Below, in pieces: positions 6,818 to 8,771 of a DNA stretch of 8,771 bases (positions within the stretch are counted from its first letter, which is position 1; every line of letters starts with the position of its first letter). Under the pieces are notes generated by a model. It was not told where the DNA came from and did no database searches. It was given only the letters and a program-made list of their open reading frames with translations. Source of the stretch: JBDKGV01 sp039798005 (GTDB taxonomy: Bacteria; Fibrobacterota; Fibrobacteria; UBA5070). Location of the stretch: the NCBI GenBank assembly GCA_039798005.1, contig JBDKGV010000147.1, positions 1-8,771 on the forward strand, in the 5' to 3' direction. The position numbers and the translations under genes are program-made.

Positions 6818-6822
6818 TCTCC
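6818..6822 (-). promoter_or_regulatory. Ribosome-binding site supporting a TTG start for the chemoreceptor
   Basis: On the minus strand GGAGA precedes TTG at 6811, with seven bases between GGAG and the TTG. None of the three upstream in-frame ATGs has a comparable site. The codons between 6898 and 6811 include uncommon ones (GTA, AGA) and encode an Arg/Pro/Ser-rich stretch, which suits a 5' untranslated region better than an MCP N-terminus. Confidence 0.55.
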
Positions 6823-6932
6823 GGGAGCGGGGGAGAGTTCGGGGGCGATTGGACGATGATCCCATATTTACCGGGGGCATGCCACTGTCGATGCGCATTC
6901 CGTGAAAATTGCCGCGAAGGGAAATGGGCGTG

Positions 6933-6965
6933 AAAAAGCCCCCGCACCTTTCGGAACGGGGGCTT
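6933..6965 (-). terminator. Rho-independent terminator of pnp
   Basis: On the minus strand AAGCCCCCG (6965-6957) pairs perfectly with CGGGGGCTT (6944-6936) around a 12-base loop that itself contains a GAAA tetraloop. A run of five T follows (6937-6933). It lies about 40 bases after the pnp stop and separates pnp from the chemoreceptor gene. Confidence 0.9.
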
Positions 6966-6967
6966 CA

Positions 6968-6982
6968 TGACAGAATCTGTCA
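6968..6982. repeat. 15-base perfect interrupted palindrome after pnp
   Basis: TGACAGA-A-TCTGTCA has seven-base arms around a single central base. With so small a loop it suits a protein-binding site on DNA better than an RNA hairpin. A 14-base identical copy lies in rluE at 4213-4226. It contains TTGACA on the minus strand, but no -10 box follows at 16-18 bases. Confidence 0.5.
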
Positions 6983-7002
6983 ATCCTTCCCGGAGGAAGG
7001 AT
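6983..7002 (-). other. Stem-loop just after the pnp stop codon
   Basis: ATCCTTCC and GGAAGGAT form a perfect eight-pair stem around a four-base loop, starting four bases after the pnp TGA. There is no T-run, so it is not a terminator by itself. In RNA it would sit upstream of the terminator hairpin and could affect 3'-end stability. Confidence 0.6.
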
Positions 7003-7006
7003 CGGG

Positions 7007-8771
7007 TCAGGCCTTGGGGGCTTCGCCCAAGGTGGCCTTGCGGGAAAGGCGAACCTTGCCCTGGCCGTCGATGCCGATGCACTTGACGGTGAGGGTGTCA
7101 CCGAGAGCCACGACGTCTTCCACCTTTTCGACGCGCTTGAAGTCCAGCTCCGAGACGTGGACGAGACCGTCCTTGCCCGGGAGGAACTCGACGAAGGCGC
7201 CGAACGAGGTGATGGACTTCACCTTGCCGGTGTAGGTCTTGCCCACTTCGGCTTCCATCATCAGCTCTTCGATCATGCGGCGAGCCTTGACGCTGGAGCG
7301 ACGATCGACGGCCGAGACCGTGACGTTGCCCTGGTCGTCGACGTTCACGGTCGCACCGGACTCGTCCTGGATGCCGCGGATGATCTTGCCGCCGGGGCCG
7401 ATCAGGTCGCGGATCTTGTCTTCCGGGATCTTGAGCGCAACGATGGTCGGTGCGAACTCGCTGCGCTGGTCGCGCGGCTTGTCCAGCACGGCATTCATTG
7501 CCGACAGGAAGTTCGCGCGGCCCTGACGAGCCTGCTCGAGCGCCTGCTTCAGGATCTCGCGGGGCAGACCGTCGTCCAGCTTGATGTCCATCTGGAAGCC
7601 GGTGATGCCGACGCTGGTGCCACAGATCTTGAAATCCATGTCGCCCAGGTGGTCCTCGGTGCCGGTGATGTCGGACAGGATGGCGAACTTGTCGCCTTCC
7701 TTGATCAGACCCATGGCGATACCGGCGACCGGCTCCTTGATGGGCACACCGGCGTCCATCAAGGCAAGGGATCCGCCGCAGACCGAAGCCATCGACGAGG
7801 AGCCGTTGGATTCGAGAATGTCGGAGACCACGCGCAGCGTGTACGGGAAGCTCTCAGGGATGGGAAGCACGGGGGAGAGCGAACGCTCGGCCAAGTGGCC
7901 GTGTCCGATCTCGCGACGTCCGGGGGAACCGTAGCGCTTGGTTTCGCCCACCGAGAACGGGGGGAAATTGTAGTGCAACATGTAGTTCTTGAAGGTGTCG
8001 CCACGCAGGCCGTCGATGCGCTGCTCGTCGGCCTTGGTGCCGAGAGTCACGGTCACGAGGGACTGGGTCTCGCCGCGCTGGAACACGGCGGAGCCGTGGG
8101 TGCGGGGCAGGACGCCGACTTCGGTCTCCACGGCGCGGGTGTCGGTCGTGGCACGACCGTCCGGGCGGATTCCGTCGTTCAAGATCACGGCGCGCATGGT
8201 GTCGCGCTTGACCTCGTCCTGGTAGCTGGTGGCCAGCTTGATCTTGTCGGCTTCGAGGTCCGCGAGGGACTCGACGAAAGCCTTCTTGATCACGTCCAGA
8301 GCCGGGTAGAGCTGGCTCTTGGGCATCTTGGAACGGAAGATCTCTTCGTACTTGGCCTTGACAGCGGTCTCGGCGCGGGCATAGAGCTCCTCGTCGCGGC
8401 CGGGGGCCGTGAACTCGGGCTTGGTGAAGCCGACGGCCTGCGCCAGCTCCTTGATGCCTGCGATGATCTTGCGGATCGCGGCGTGTCCGACTTCCAGAGC
8501 TTCGAGAAGCTTGTCTTCGGACACTTCGAAGGCGCCACCCTCGACCATGGTGACGGAGCGCTCGGTGGCGGCCATCACGAGTTCGAGATCAGCGCTTTCG
8601 GTCTCTTCGTAGCTGGGGTTGACGATGTACTCGCCATTGACCAATGCCACGCGCACGCCGGCGGCGGGCTCGGCGACCGGGAAACGCGAGGAGACCCAGA
8701 TGGCGGCGCAGCCACCGGTGAGGGCCAAGGTGTCGGTGTCGTGCTGGCCGTCCGAGGACAGGGCCGAGGCG
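7007..8771 (-). CDS. pnp: Polynucleotide phosphorylase, 5' end missing
   Basis: PNPase is a trimeric 3'-to-5' phosphorolytic exoribonuclease that degrades mRNA to nucleoside diphosphates and often acts in the degradosome. About 587 C-terminal residues are present; the frame is open to the window edge and, by comparison with E. coli, roughly 120 residues are missing. In order it shows the end of the first RNase PH core (VRVALVNGEYIVNP), the alpha-helical linker, and the second core opening with RPDGR and HGSAVFQRGETQ. MLHYNFPPFSVGE and SPGRREIGHG follow. The metal and catalytic segment is EDHLGDMDFK, keeping the Asp, Asp and Lys equivalent to E. coli Asp486, Asp492 and Lys494. A KH domain with IGPGGK and an S1 domain (TGKVKSITSFGAFVEF to KVRLSRK) complete it. 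The protein ends soon after S1, without a long tail. A strong terminator follows. Confidence 0.98.
   Translation of the reverse strand, partial: ASALSSDGQHDTDTLALTGGCAAIWVSSRFPVAEPAAGVRVALVNGEYIVNPSYEETESADLELVMAATERSVTMVEGGAFEVSEDKLLEALEVGHAAIRKIIAGIKELAQAVGFTKPEFTAPGRDEELYARAETAVKAKYEEIFRSKMPKSQLYPALDVIKKAFVESLADLEADKIKLATSYQDEVKRDTMRAVILNDGIRPDGRATTDTRAVETEVGVLPRTHGSAVFQRGETQSLVTVTLGTKADEQRIDGLRGDTFKNYMLHYNFPPFSVGETKRYGSPGRREIGHGHLAERSLSPVLPIPESFPYTLRVVSDILESNGSSSMASVCGGSLALMDAGVPIKEPVAGIAMGLIKEGDKFAILSDITGTEDHLGDMDFKICGTSVGITGFQMDIKLDDGLPREILKQALEQARQGRANFLSAMNAVLDKPRDQRSEFAPTIVALKIPEDKIRDLIGPGGKIIRGIQDESGATVNVDDQGNVTVSAVDRRSSVKARRMIEELMMEAEVGKTYTGKVKSITSFGAFVEFLPGKDGLVHVSELDFKRVEKVEDVVALGDTLTVKCIGIDGQGKVRLSRKATLGEAPKA

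Noticed and set aside
6860..6891. Possible chemoreceptor promoter: TCGACA, then an AT-rich TAAATAT segment
   Set aside because: The -35 box is fair but the -10 match is poor at every allowed spacing, and no sigma28 or sigma54 pattern fits. The promoter of this unit is left unassigned.
8726..8728. TTG as a start codon for pnp within the window
   Set aside because: The frame continues to the window edge and the upstream residues (SDGQHDTDT) match the interior of PNPase, so the gene is simply cut by the window.

Overview
The window is GC-rich bacterial DNA. It most likely comes from the Fibrobacterota (Fibrobacter and relatives). The main reason is the gene at 1210-2043, whose product has the layout of the TIGR02147/DUF4423 family, a large paralogous family in Fibrobacter that is also known from Bdellovibrio. 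An extracellular SGNH esterase with an Ig-like module and a sorting-like tail, and a Ser/Thr-rich multidomain lipoprotein, fit that assignment. The placement is inferred from gene content; no rRNA or other phylogenetic marker here settles it.

Layout. The left part is on the plus strand: the 3' end of an SGNH/GDSL esterase gene (2-961), a 248-base gap, a TIGR02147-family protein (1210-2043), and a lipoprotein overlapping it by ATGA (2040-3752). The right part is on the minus strand. Read in the direction of transcription it holds the 3' two-thirds or more of pnp (8771 to 7007), a strong intrinsic terminator, a methyl-accepting chemotaxis protein (start 6811 preferred, end 4595), and an RluE-type 23S rRNA pseudouridine synthase overlapping it by GTGA (4598-3933). 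The two halves converge between 3752 and 3933.

The least ordinary signal lies outside the genes. The gap after the esterase and the gap after the lipoprotein each hold a copy of the same 120-140 base GC-rich element (964-1101 and 3769-3890). The copies have the same orientation and begin 2 and 16 bases after the preceding stop codon. Three short stems are identical in the two copies, while all three loops differ. The copies exactly bracket the TIGR02147-lipoprotein pair, so that pair looks like a cassette between direct repeats. The pair also has a near-consensus sigma70 promoter (TTGGCA, 17 bases, TATCAT), placed so that the transcript should start at or next to the ATG, which would make a leaderless mRNA.

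How the genes work together. The TIGR02147 protein, probably a DNA-binding regulator, and the lipoprotein form a translationally coupled surface module. The chemoreceptor and RluE probably share a transcript although their jobs are unrelated. PNPase is a housekeeping exoribonuclease; its mRNA ends in three consecutive inverted repeats, the last being the terminator. I see no tRNA, rRNA, CRISPR array, transposase or phage gene, and no intergenic stretch longer than 300 bases.
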